Positions 17,235 to 25,686 of a stretch of DNA of 64,000 nucleotides are shown here, in pieces. Under the pieces are notes generated by a model. That model did no database searches. It was not told the origin of the DNA and worked only from the letters and a program-made list of their open reading frames with translations. How positions within the stretch are numbered: the stretch's first letter is position 1; each line of letters begins with the position of its first letter. The stretch comes from Caldilinea sp. CFX5 (GTDB lineage Bacteria; Chloroflexota; Anaerolineae; Caldilineales; Caldilineaceae), in contig QWII01000072.1 of NCBI GenBank assembly GCA_021405325.1, forward strand, positions 1 to 64,000, written 5' to 3'. A program made the translations under genes and the position numbers.

Positions 17235-18683
17235 TCAGGCGGCGCTTTCCGGGTAGAGGACATAGCCTTGCCCGCGCACGGCAAGCAGACGGCGGGGCTG
17301 TTTGGGGTCAACTTCAATCTTTTCGCGAATCCGCTCAATCAATTTTTGCAGCGCACTATCCGAGGGCGCGTCATCGGTCCACAGAGCGCGTTTGATACTC
17401 TCGCGGTCACAGACAACACCGGCATGGGCGGTGAGAAAGGCATAGAGGGCGCCTTCTAAGTGGGTAAAGGCCGGCCCCGGCAAGGCGTGATTGGGATGCG
17501 CCGTGACTGGCTCCGGGGTAGGTGGCGTCGATGCGTGGTTACTGGTCAACTCCGCGGCAACGCCTGGCGTAGCGAGTGCGCTCGTCTGCTGAACAAAACG
17601 CTGCATGACGGTGGCAAAGAGGCGCCAACGTACACCATCCTGCTCCACCACACCCAGGCGGGTGAGCGTAGTCAACAGTGGTGGCGGCTCACCCGCCACC
17701 GCCAGGCCACCGCCGGCCACCCGCTGCACCAACGTTTGCGCCCCGGTGATCTGCCCTAATGCCTGCCAAATCGCTTGGCAGAGGGGCAGCGCGGTGTCAA
17801 AGAGTTGTTGCTCCAACGCTTGTGCGTTGACCGTCGTGCGTGGCAAGGCGACATGGTGTTCATAGAGCAACGCACAGGCCATCGTCAGCAGATCCGGGTG
17901 GCGACCGGCCAACCGCAGGAGTAGGGTCTGCTCCTGGGCACTAAAACGGACAGCGTTCTCGGCGGTTGGACTGCGGGTCATCAACGCTTGAGCCGCCGCC
18001 GGTTCCAGTTGCCCCAAGTAGACCGTGCCGGCAAAGAGATTCCAGAAGGAGGATGACGCCTGCCAGGTGTTTGGCTCGTAAAACTCGTGGAGGGGTCGCG
18101 AGCTGGTCGCGACAAAGGCGACCCGCTCGCCCAGCGTCGGATCTTGGGTCAGGGTGCGCAACAGGCTACCAGTGACGCGCGGCAGACGGGCAATGCCCTC
18201 GGCGTTATCAATCAGCAACAAAACCAGATCCGCCGTAGCGTTGCGAATGGCGTCAGCCATGCTGTGCCAGAGCGTTTGCAGTTGTTCGAGCACTGGGAGA
18301 TCGCTATGGCCCGGATCAGGCGGCAGGGGTTGGACGCCGCTGGCCGTTAATTCCTGCGCCAGCGCCCGGTAGAGATCGCGCCAGAAGTAGAGCGCCCCCT
18401 CCGGGTGATTGCCATCCAGGTCGCTATAGGGGCCGGCATTCACATAGACCGCCAGCACCTGCTGCTTGTCACCAAAACTGAGTTGGCGTTGGGGGACTGG
18501 TAGGTGCGCCTGTTGTTGCAGGTGGTAGAGCAGAGACGTTTTCCCACTGCGCGGCAACCCCACCACTGCACAACATTGCGGTGGTTGCGCCGCCAGTTGC
18601 TGACCAATGGTCGCCACCTGGACGCTGCGACCGAAAAAGGCGGTCGGCGCCAAAATCGGTTTGCGATTACGAAACGGGTTCAT
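17235..18683 (-). CDS. AAA-type ATPase with C-terminal OmpR-like winged helix
   Basis: The 482-residue protein has a P-loop near residue 42 (VVGLPRSGKTSLLYHL) and a Walker B-like VLLLIDNAEG near 155. An alpha-helical middle follows, then a C-terminal Trans_reg_C winged-helix domain (about 400-480) ending ERIREKIEVDPKQPRRLL and GQGYVLY. There is no receiver or membrane segment. The layout resembles STAND/ORC-like regulators in which ATP state controls DNA binding. It is the gene immediately upstream of dabBA on the same strand, so it could regulate inorganic-carbon uptake; that link rests on position only. The start at MNPFRNRKPI is the only good candidate. Confidence 0.8.
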   Translation of the reverse strand: MNPFRNRKPILAPTAFFGRSVQVATIGQQLAAQPPQCCAVVGLPRSGKTSLLYHLQQQAHLPVPQRQLSFGDKQQVLAVYVNAGPYSDLDGNHPEGALYFWRDLYRALAQELTASGVQPLPPDPGHSDLPVLEQLQTLWHSMADAIRNATADLVLLLIDNAEGIARLPRVTGSLLRTLTQDPTLGERVAFVATSSRPLHEFYEPNTWQASSSFWNLFAGTVYLGQLEPAAAQALMTRSPTAENAVRFSAQEQTLLLRLAGRHPDLLTMACALLYEHHVALPRTTVNAQALEQQLFDTALPLCQAIWQALGQITGAQTLVQRVAGGGLAVAGEPPPLLTTLTRLGVVEQDGVRWRLFATVMQRFVQQTSALATPGVAAELTSNHASTPPTPEPVTAHPNHALPGPAFTHLEGALYAFLTAHAGVVCDRESIKRALWTDDAPSDSALQKLIERIREKIEVDPKQPRRLLAVRGQGYVLYPESAA

Positions 18684-18828
18684 GCGGCTCTGGTTCCTCT
18701 ATCGGCACGACTGGCGGCTTACATACCGTCGAGTATAGCAGAGAAGCGTCGTTTTGTCGATAAAGAGACATACAGAGACATGCAGCGATGTGAATCTGTT
18801 GTCAGGATACACTTGTTGAATTTTATCT

Positions 18829-19635
18829 TCATGTTGATAGCTGTAGCCGCTTGCGAAAATGAGCCAACACTTGTTCAAACGCGTCACGGGTGGGATGGCC
18901 GGGGGTGTCATCGTAATGGGCCGTTAACACCGAATGCGCGCCATGGGGAATGCCATGCGGGTTGTCAGGCGAGGAATCGATTTCAATGCCGATAAACCCG
19001 TCGCCCAGTTCGCGGCGCAAGGTGGCAAAACGGTCGGCGGGGACGGCGGGGTCGGCAGTGAAGCGCAAGCCCAGCACCGTGCAACCCATTGCCGAACGCT
19101 CCTTGACGACGCTCAACTCTTGATCCGAAAGCCCAATCGCCGCCCGGCGCGCCGGGCCGATAGGAAAGGGCAACGACGGTTGACTCAACACCGGGGCCAT
19201 CACACTGGGATCGACCATCAACGCCAACGCAAAGCCGCCGGTGAGACACATGCCAATCGCGCCCACCCCTGGCCCGCCGCACTCGGTGTGAACCTGGCGA
19301 CAGAGCGCCCGCAACCACTCCGTCACCGGGCTGGATTGTTTGGTGGCAAAGCAGTAGAACTCATTGCTGATACAAGCGCGTACCATTTGCCCAAGCGCAT
19401 AGCCAGCCGTCATCGGTCTGCCCGGCGTGCCAAAGAGAACCGGCATCACACTGGTAAAGCCGGCGTCCGCCACCCGGCGTGCAAAGTCAGCCACCGGCGG
19501 GGTGATGCCGGGGATCTCATGGATGATGACCACGCCCGGCCCGCTGCCTTTGCGATAGAGCGGCTTTGTTTCCTTTTGATAGGTAAAGCTTCCGCTTGTA
19601 AAGTCAGCAAGGGTATCATGTGTTGGTGTGGTCAT
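18829..19635 (-). CDS. Dienelactone-hydrolase family protein
   Basis: The 268-residue alpha/beta hydrolase carries the DLH nucleophile motif G-x-C-x-G as GMCLTGG, an aspartate in FTADPAVPADR and a C-terminal histidine region (PHGAHSV, TAHYDD). This gives the Cys-Asp-His triad of dienelactone hydrolases. The oxyanion region VVIIHEIPG is also typical. The real substrate is unknown since no chlorocatechol pathway is present. The ATG at 19635 has GGAGCG upstream and lies inside the end of the preceding gene (20-base overlap), so it is coupled to it. Longer in-frame starts up to 19800 run into that gene and are rejected. Confidence 0.82.
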   Translation of the reverse strand: MTTPTHDTLADFTSGSFTYQKETKPLYRKGSGPGVVIIHEIPGITPPVADFARRVADAGFTSVMPVLFGTPGRPMTAGYALGQMVRACISNEFYCFATKQSSPVTEWLRALCRQVHTECGGPGVGAIGMCLTGGFALALMVDPSVMAPVLSQPSLPFPIGPARRAAIGLSDQELSVVKERSAMGCTVLGLRFTADPAVPADRFATLRRELGDGFIGIEIDSSPDNPHGIPHGAHSVLTAHYDDTPGHPTRDAFEQVLAHFRKRLQLST

Positions 19636-20572
19636 TGTTCGCTCCGTCGGTGAGTAAATTGAGTAGCCCTGTTTGAATATCGGCTGGCATGGGGCCATGG
19701 GCGACAATTTGCGGCCATAGGACAAGCGGCGGCTTGGCGATGAGATGTTTCGCCAACCGTAGATTCTGTAAATCATCATAGAGGTAATGTCGCCGTCCAC
19801 AGTGTTGGGCAGCGCACCTCAGGCGGGCAAACGGTTCACAACGTTTCCAATGGCAGGTGCGCCCTAAGTAGGTATTGCGTGGATCGGCCAGAAAAACTTC
19901 GCCGCCACGATTAAACGTCTGGGCATGGCCGGCCAGTTTACGCCCCAGCGCTGCCAGAGGTTCCAGGTCGGCCTCATCGGTGACGGTCACAAGTAGATCG
20001 GTATCATTCGGGTCGGGTTCATCGGTGGTCAGGGAACCGATCAGGGCAATGCGGGTGACGCCGGGCAGTTGACGTGCGGCTTGGACAAAGTGCAGCGTTT
20101 CGGCAATCAGACGCTGGCGCGGTGTCGGTTCGCTGGGGTCGGGCGCAACTGGTTGCCAGGAGGTGTATTCAGCATCAACCCCTTGCTCTTCTAGCCACTC
20201 ACGCGCTCGTTCACGTCGTAGTCCATGAAGAAAGGCAAACCAGCGTTCGCGAATACGACGGTCGTCCTCTAACGCCTCTTTGAAACGGCGAAACGCCCCG
20301 CGCCCTTCGATGGCCCGCGTCAAGCGACTTTGGCAAGCCTGATCGTTCAGGGTTGCGATGAAGGCCACCATATCCCCATACTCTGGGCCGCTATCGACCA
20401 GCGGCAGCCGCAGATGGTGCTCAGGAATGTCGGGAGCAAAATCGCCCAACCGGTCCGGCGCTGACATAGACACCTCCCCCGTTGCGGTATTGAGGAAGGC
20501 GTTGTGTACTTCCATAAAGTGCTGCTCCATCGCATCGGCGACCTCGTCAAGGTTGATTTGTAATTTGGGCAT
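19616..20572 (-). CDS. UPF0158-like domain fused to a nucleotidyltransferase
   Basis: Residues 1-130 of this 318-residue protein resemble the UPF0158 family (INLDEVADAMEQ, acidic middle, then IEGRGAFRRFKEAL and RRIRERWFAF). Residues 155-315 form a minimal nucleotidyltransferase: ALIGSLTTDE at 176-185 followed by D190 and D192 in PNDTDLLV, the G-S...D-x-D signature. The second half also holds several Cys/His residues. The combination suggests modification of a nucleic acid or protein target, but this is not known. AAGGAGGG eight bases before 20572 fixes the start. It leads a two-gene unit with the dienelactone hydrolase. Confidence 0.75.
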   Translation of the reverse strand: MPKLQINLDEVADAMEQHFMEVHNAFLNTATGEVSMSAPDRLGDFAPDIPEHHLRLPLVDSGPEYGDMVAFIATLNDQACQSRLTRAIEGRGAFRRFKEALEDDRRIRERWFAFLHGLRRERAREWLEEQGVDAEYTSWQPVAPDPSEPTPRQRLIAETLHFVQAARQLPGVTRIALIGSLTTDEPDPNDTDLLVTVTDEADLEPLAALGRKLAGHAQTFNRGGEVFLADPRNTYLGRTCHWKRCEPFARLRCAAQHCGRRHYLYDDLQNLRLAKHLIAKPPLVLWPQIVAHGPMPADIQTGLLNLLTDGANNDHTNT

Positions 20573-20634
20573 TGCGTTATCCCTCCTTTCCCCACTCATT
20601 CTTTTTGGTACGCTGTAACCCATTGGCAAGCGGA

Positions 20635-23007
20635 TTACGGCAACGGTTGCAAGATCAGGCGCTCCTCTACGGTGATTTCTGACTGGGCAAGCGGCAGCGA
20701 GTGATAGTCACGATCAATCCAGCCGCGCAGTTGACCGCCATAATGTTTGCTGCCGGGATGACCGGACTGACCAGCCGTGTCCATGCCCCAGACGACTGGC
20801 GGCGAACTGCTCAAATCAGCGATCAGCCGGTAGCTGGCGCCCAGAACCGATTTGTAATTCGCATCGGAGCCGGTGTTGCAAATGGTGAAGGCGCTGCCGC
20901 TGAGGGCATAACCGCCCCGATCCAGCAACTGCGCCAGGTCGCCACGGTTGGACAGGGGATGATGCAGCGTAATCGTGTGAAGGCGACCCCACGTCCATTG
21001 GTGCATCTCTGCGCCCAAGCGCGTCGCCAGTTCAGCCAGCGTCGCCTGGAAGGCGGCAACGATCTGCGCTTTGCGATCACCGACGGCAAACCAACCGGCT
21101 TCATCAGCGGTCAGCAACGCCAGCGCCAACCCGCCGATCACATCCGCCATGAGCGGCGCTGTTTCCGCCGGAAAACGGGCCGCCGCCACCCGCCGGCTCC
21201 ACTGGCGGAAGAAGACTTCAAAGAGCGCGGCCCCTACTTCCTCCGGTTCCATGCCGTAATTCCAGCGTTGCAAGATGGTGGCCGCCGCCTGAATTTGTGG
21301 ATCGTCTACCGGCGCAAGTACTGCCAGCAACAACGGCACCGCCTCAGCGGCCCGCTGCACGCGCGTGTCATAGTGCATACGCACAAAGTCGGCTTGGTCA
21401 AAGTGGCTTTGTGCTTCCAGCATGTGTCGAATCCGCTCGGCGCGATGACCGCTGCTCCAGGTGCCGGAGAGGGGATAGGGGTAGTCGGCGGGGGCGGTGC
21501 GGTTGTTGGCGGTGCGAATCCAGCCTTGCGGCGGATTGGTGAGCGCCGGCATCCCGGCGTAGGGGATCAGCCCTTGCCACTGGTGAGCCGGGTCCCAACC
21601 AGGTCGATAGCCCCGTTCCCAATTGTGGCGAATGGGGATGCGGCCAGAGCATTGATAGCCAATCCCACCGGCGGCGTCAGCAAAGATAAAGCTAAAGGTT
21701 GGTGAGCGCCAGTCGTGGAGGGCGGTGCGGAAGGCGTCACAATTGGCCGTGCGCACAGCGTTGAGCAGCGGCGTGATCTCATCCGAGATGGTCGCTCCCA
21801 GCCAGCGAAAGGCGACCGGGCCGGTGTTCTGGGCCGGCGCTGGCAGGAGTTCATCGACAATGGGACCATTGCGGGAGAAACGGATGGTTTTCATGACTGG
21901 CGCACCACCCCGCACCAGAATTGTTTCGGTGATTTCACGCGCCGGCTCCCATTGCCCGTCGTAGAGAAAGCAACCAGGATGAGCCGGATCAGTCCGTTCC
22001 TGGTAGAGATCGCGTTGTGAGCAGATATTGTTGGTAAAGCCCCAGGCCATCTGTTCGTTGCGCCCCAGCAGGAAGCTTGGCACACCGATGTAGGTTGCGC
22101 CGGTCAGGTTGAAGGAGCCGCCGACCAGATGCGCTTCATACCACCAGGAGAGCGTACCCAAGGGTAAGTGCGGGTCGCTCGCCAGCAATGGCGCGCCGCT
22201 CCGAGTATGATTGCCATCCACCACCCAGTTGTTGCTGCCTATCCCGGCCTCTGGGTCGCCCACCACCCCGCCGACGGCCTCTGATCCCACCGCTGCCGCC
22301 GCGTAAGAGCCGGGCGGCAGAATGCTTTCGTCGCCGGCTTCGGGCAGCAGAAAGGCTTGAAACAGCGCTTCATTGTTGAGGGTGCGGCGCGCCAACTCTG
22401 GCAGGGCAATCACCGGCAAACGCCCAGTCAAATACCAGCGAAATTCATCCCAAACGGCGACCGAATCAATCGGTCGCCACGGCTCCGGCTGGTAGTCCAG
22501 CAGCGCAAACTCAATCGGCAACCGGTCGCGGCTCGCTTCGATCACCAGATTGACACCTTGGGCAAAGGCTTCCAACAGTTGCAACGTTTCTGCCGGTAGT
22601 CGCTTGACCTCCTCAGCCGCAATGCGATTGAGACCGACCGTGCGCGCCAGAAGGTCGAGCGGCAACGCGTCTGCGCCCAAAATTTCCGCCAGCCGACCGT
22701 TGGCCTTGCGGCGCAAATAGTCCAGTTGCCAGAGGCGATCCTGCGCCATCGCCACCCCCAGCCCCAGAAAGAGATCCTGGTCATTGTCGGCAAAGATGTG
22801 GGGGATGCCGTTGGGGTCACGCAGAATGTCTACGGCCGTCGTTACGGTAGCCGGTATTGTCCCGGTCATGGTCGGGACACGGGTAGCGCACTCTGCTTGC
22901 CACCAGGCGAGAAATTCTTCTTGTGTGAGGCCAGCATCGGCGCAAATGGCAGCAATGGACGCGCCAGCGCCCAGCTTTGCTAAAATGGTTTGGGATGATA
23001 ATTGCAT
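20635..23007 (-). CDS. Penicillin-acylase family amidase (Ntn hydrolase)
   Basis: The 790-residue protein matches the penicillin G acylase/acyl-homoserine-lactone acylase family, which self-cleaves into alpha and beta chains. The alpha region holds RDPNGIPHIFADNDQDLFLG and MAQDRLWQLD; the beta chain should begin at Ser258 in GIGSNNWVVDGN, followed by LLASDPHLPL. Instead of a secretion signal, residues 1-45 look like a small helix-turn-helix (ILAKLGAGASIAAICADAGL). A cytoplasmic location is therefore likely, unlike classical members. Neighbours RraA, an M28 peptidase and a hydroxyacid dehydrogenase point to breakdown of amide-linked compounds. The acyl substrate is unknown. Confidence 0.86.
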   Translation of the reverse strand: MQLSSQTILAKLGAGASIAAICADAGLTQEEFLAWWQAECATRVPTMTGTIPATVTTAVDILRDPNGIPHIFADNDQDLFLGLGVAMAQDRLWQLDYLRRKANGRLAEILGADALPLDLLARTVGLNRIAAEEVKRLPAETLQLLEAFAQGVNLVIEASRDRLPIEFALLDYQPEPWRPIDSVAVWDEFRWYLTGRLPVIALPELARRTLNNEALFQAFLLPEAGDESILPPGSYAAAAVGSEAVGGVVGDPEAGIGSNNWVVDGNHTRSGAPLLASDPHLPLGTLSWWYEAHLVGGSFNLTGATYIGVPSFLLGRNEQMAWGFTNNICSQRDLYQERTDPAHPGCFLYDGQWEPAREITETILVRGGAPVMKTIRFSRNGPIVDELLPAPAQNTGPVAFRWLGATISDEITPLLNAVRTANCDAFRTALHDWRSPTFSFIFADAAGGIGYQCSGRIPIRHNWERGYRPGWDPAHQWQGLIPYAGMPALTNPPQGWIRTANNRTAPADYPYPLSGTWSSGHRAERIRHMLEAQSHFDQADFVRMHYDTRVQRAAEAVPLLLAVLAPVDDPQIQAAATILQRWNYGMEPEEVGAALFEVFFRQWSRRVAAARFPAETAPLMADVIGGLALALLTADEAGWFAVGDRKAQIVAAFQATLAELATRLGAEMHQWTWGRLHTITLHHPLSNRGDLAQLLDRGGYALSGSAFTICNTGSDANYKSVLGASYRLIADLSSSPPVVWGMDTAGQSGHPGSKHYGGQLRGWIDRDYHSLPLAQSEITVEERLILQPLP

Positions 23008-23030
23008 GGTTCTGTGTCCTTGCCTAACAT

Positions 23031-23699
23031 CTATCGGCGTTCGCGCATCTTTTGGACGCTAAAGTCCGGTGATTTATAAAAGGCGAAAATGTCCGTCTCC
23101 CGCTGGCGCACTTCCCCCGCCAGCCGCAGAACGTCGGCAGCATATTCGGTGGGGATGCGCACACAACCGTCGCTATCGGCAAAGATCAGATCGCCAGGGC
23201 GAATGCGTAGTTGACCCACCGTAATCGGCGTGTCAATGCGGGTAACATGAAAGACGCCATGCCCCGGCACCGTCCCCCACGCCCACATGGGCAGACCGAC
23301 GCGGCGAATCCCAACTAGATCGCGCACCGTGCCATCGACCAGCGCGCCGACGACGCCAAGCCGGGCGTGAACCGTCGCCATGCCATCGCCAAAGCTCGCA
23401 CCGCGACCCGGTCGCGCATCGACATCTTTCATCACGGCGATGAGCGGTCCTCCTTGCTTTTCGATATAGGCATAATAATCCATCCAATCGAGCGCCGGGG
23501 AGTCGGCATCATTGGTCGTTACTTCGGCAGTGACAGCATAGCCAACGGCTGTGCCTAGCTCTGGTAGCAGGCAACGAATGGTGTGGTCGGTATATTCCTC
23601 GTTGGGCAAGCCCAACTTCTGCACCATTGCATTGAAAATCGTCGCTGAGTCAAATTCACGGAGACCGGTGATGATCGCCGGATCGACGCGCTGTGGCAT
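23031..23699 (-). CDS. RraA-family protein (HMG/CHA aldolase-like)
   Basis: The 222-residue protein belongs to the RraA/dimethylmenaquinone-methyltransferase-like fold. The aldolase features are visible: GDGMATVHARLGV, the catalytic Arg-Asp in VDGTVRDLVGI, and the metal-side ADSDGCVRIP. Members of this layout are usually divalent-metal aldolases acting on 4-hydroxy-4-methyl-2-oxoglutarate or related 2-oxoacids rather than RNase E inhibitors. AAGGAG precedes the start. It is transcribed just ahead of the acylase gene (23 bases), so they likely form one unit. Confidence 0.85.
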   Translation of the reverse strand: MPQRVDPAIITGLREFDSATIFNAMVQKLGLPNEEYTDHTIRCLLPELGTAVGYAVTAEVTTNDADSPALDWMDYYAYIEKQGGPLIAVMKDVDARPGRGASFGDGMATVHARLGVVGALVDGTVRDLVGIRRVGLPMWAWGTVPGHGVFHVTRIDTPITVGQLRIRPGDLIFADSDGCVRIPTEYAADVLRLAGEVRQRETDIFAFYKSPDFSVQKMRERR

Positions 23700-23716
23700 A
23701 TTTTTCTCCTTTATAG

Positions 23717-24155
23717 AAAAAGCCCGTAAAACCCAACGGCTTTAGCCTTGGGATATAAGGGCTTACCAGCGTACTCGCTGGCCGAACGTAGTGAGGTGAG
23801 CTTTAGCTCGACCAAATTCCAACAAAAGACGACAATGTGACCACTTGCTGTTTGCTGGGAATTGTGGTACAATTATACCTGTAGTCGGGTAATTCGATAA
23901 TCAAGATTGCCCATCTACAAAACAAAAGTACCTTGCAAACTGAATCTTGCCGGTTATATCGGGAAATCGTCCGGTGTGTAAAATGTTCAACGACCAAGGG
24001 TTGAAGATAAGCCTTCAACTACCCTGGGAGCCAGGGAAAGTCACGCGACGGGAGATACGAGTCGTGGGGTGCCCTCTGGGCCAGGACGCTCGGCCCTCGA
24101 AAAGTTCCAAGCGACACGCTTGGAAGCCCAACCGCTTTAGCGTTGGGTAGCTCAC
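23717..24155. mobile_element. IS200/IS605-like element or remnant without transposase
   Basis: Both ends carry hairpins of the IS200/IS605 type instead of inverted repeats. On the left, AAGCCC...GGGCTT encloses CCCAACGGCTTTAGCCTTGGG-like stems (23720-23763), followed by CCAGCG/CGCTGG and GAGCTTTAGCTC hairpins. On the right, TTCCAAGCG/CGCTTGGAA is followed by GAAGCCCAACCGCTTTAGCG and TTGGGTAGCTCAC (24123-24154), the typical subterminal RE hairpin. The 440 bases between hold no TnpA or TnpB frame. It is best read as a non-autonomous (MITE/PATE-like) copy; exact ends are uncertain. The rest of the gap (24156-24212) shows nothing. Confidence 0.5.
24016..24154 (+). ncRNA. Candidate omega-RNA-like scaffold at the element's right end
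   Basis: A run of stable hairpins (CCCTGG/CCAGGG at 24021-24036, GGGCC/GGCCC around 24079-24096, TTCCAAGCG/CGCTTGGAA, then the RE hairpin) ends at the likely transposon boundary, where TnpB-associated omega RNAs end and their guide begins. No TnpB is present here, so any activity would need a protein supplied from another copy. Confidence 0.25.
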
Positions 24156-24212
24156 ACCACATCGATTGGATGATGGCAGCACTGGGGTGCGCAGGTGAGC
24201 GAGAGGTATCCC

Positions 24213-25592
24213 CTAAAAGACCCGAATCACCTGACCCCGCTCTGCCTCTAAGCGTTGCCCAACCAGTTCCCGCGTCATCGGGTTGACCGGCCACGCTTCC
24301 GGCGGCAGATGGGAGAGGCGCAAGAGCAAACGGGCCAGTTGACCCACATACTCCTTCAATTCGCGCACATTGACCTTATCAATCGTGTCGCCCGGCTCAT
24401 GGTGAAAATCCGCATCAGGCCGGCGACCGACAAAACGCCAGCGCCATAGATGGGCGGCATCCAAACCGGCGCGCAGAAAGGGGAAATGGTCAGAGGAGGG
24501 GTCGAGTTGCGCCATGACATGACACTTTAGTCCGTCGCCCATTTCATCCAACTGGCTCTGTACCACCTTGCGCAGGTGAGGAAAGGCCAGCACAATCCCC
24601 TTGAGCGGCCCGGTCGAAAGTTCATCAAGGTTGATCGCCAGACGGGGTGGTGGTTCGGGGCCATAGTGTTCTTGCACATAGGCATCGGCCCCTTGCAACT
24701 TTTGCTCTTCGGCGCTAAAGGTGACAAAGCGAATAGTGCGTCCTGGCGTGACGCCCGTCGCCCGCTGTAACTCGGCCAGCACGCGCGCCGTCTCCATCAC
24801 TACCATGATGCCGGAAGTGTTATCATTGCCGCCCGGTGCGCCAAAGACGGTGTCATGGTGACCGCCCAGCAGCAGATGTTCGTTGGGCCAGCGCCGCCCC
24901 CGCAGTTCCGAAACCACGTTCCAGGAGGGCGCTTCGTAAAAGCGGCTTTCGACGACCAACCGTAATTGTTTGCCGGCCCGCGCCCGACTACGTAATAACG
25001 CGCCATCTTCCCGCGAAACCGTGACCGTCGGCAACGGGTGTTCATTCAGGCCGGGATAACGCCAATCGCTGGCACTGTGATATTCCTTCCGGCCCCCCTC
25101 TTTGCGATCCACCACAATGGCGGCCACTGCGCCAGCATCCGCCAACGCCTGCAAACGGTAGGGCAGCGGGACGGGCGCGGTAAAGGGTTCATAGCCCAGT
25201 GCAACAATGGCAATCGCGCCGGGAAGATTCGCCTGTTGTTCAGCCAACTCATGGTCTGTGCCAAAGCCGACATCCACCAACAACCCCGTGATTTGACAGG
25301 GCGGACAGCGCAAAAAAGGCAGAATGTCCACCGCCCGCTCTTCTTCCAGCAGAAAGGCGTCGGCGCCAATATAATCCCAGGTGCTGAGTGTATAGCGCTC
25401 CAACGCCACGTAATTCAATTCGCTCTGGGCAAACTGCTCGTGGATATAATTTACCGTCGCCCACTCCGCCGGGGATGACGACCAGCGCGGCCCAATGCGG
25501 TCACATAGTTCCACCAAATGCTGATTCATCCGCGACCCCGTCCACGCCTCCCCCATCAGCCAGCGGTCGATCGCGCGCCAATCGAGTTCCAT
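24213..25592 (-). CDS. M28-family zinc aminopeptidase with PA-like insert
   Basis: The 459-residue protein is a di-zinc peptidase of family M28. Metal ligands and catalytic residues are visible in LGGHHDTVFGAPGGNDNTSG, SAEEQKLQG, NLDE and HEPGDTIDK; a protease-associated-type domain lies in the N-terminal half (about 125-215). There is no signal peptide, so it probably acts on short peptides or related amides in the cytoplasm. GAGGAGG precedes the ATG at 25592; the upstream in-frame ATG at 25661 falls in the neighbouring foldback and is rejected. It may work with the acylase and RraA genes downstream, although the mobile element now separates them. Confidence 0.87.
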   Translation of the reverse strand: MELDWRAIDRWLMGEAWTGSRMNQHLVELCDRIGPRWSSSPAEWATVNYIHEQFAQSELNYVALERYTLSTWDYIGADAFLLEEERAVDILPFLRCPPCQITGLLVDVGFGTDHELAEQQANLPGAIAIVALGYEPFTAPVPLPYRLQALADAGAVAAIVVDRKEGGRKEYHSASDWRYPGLNEHPLPTVTVSREDGALLRSRARAGKQLRLVVESRFYEAPSWNVVSELRGRRWPNEHLLLGGHHDTVFGAPGGNDNTSGIMVVMETARVLAELQRATGVTPGRTIRFVTFSAEEQKLQGADAYVQEHYGPEPPPRLAINLDELSTGPLKGIVLAFPHLRKVVQSQLDEMGDGLKCHVMAQLDPSSDHFPFLRAGLDAAHLWRWRFVGRRPDADFHHEPGDTIDKVNVRELKEYVGQLARLLLRLSHLPPEAWPVNPMTRELVGQRLEAERGQVIRVF

Positions 25593-25613
25593 CGGTTGCC
25601 TCCTCTTTTGTTG

Positions 25614-25686
25614 GGTGAGTGGGTGATTCGGTGCATCGGTGATTTCGACAGGCTCAATCACCGATGCACCGAATCACCCACTCACC
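25614..25686. repeat. 31-bp perfect foldback, TCGACAGGCTC loop
   Basis: Arms 25614-25644 and 25656-25686 are exact complements around the 11-base loop TCGACAGGCTC. The arm is built of words such as GGTGATTCGGTGCATCGG. The inner end touches the stop codon (25686-25688) of the upstream dehydrogenase gene. Confidence 0.82.

Noticed and set aside
23945..24150. TnpB C-terminal remnant inside the IS200/IS605-like element
   Set aside because: A short frame exists, but it shows no RuvC or zinc-finger motifs of TnpB, so it is treated as non-coding scaffold.
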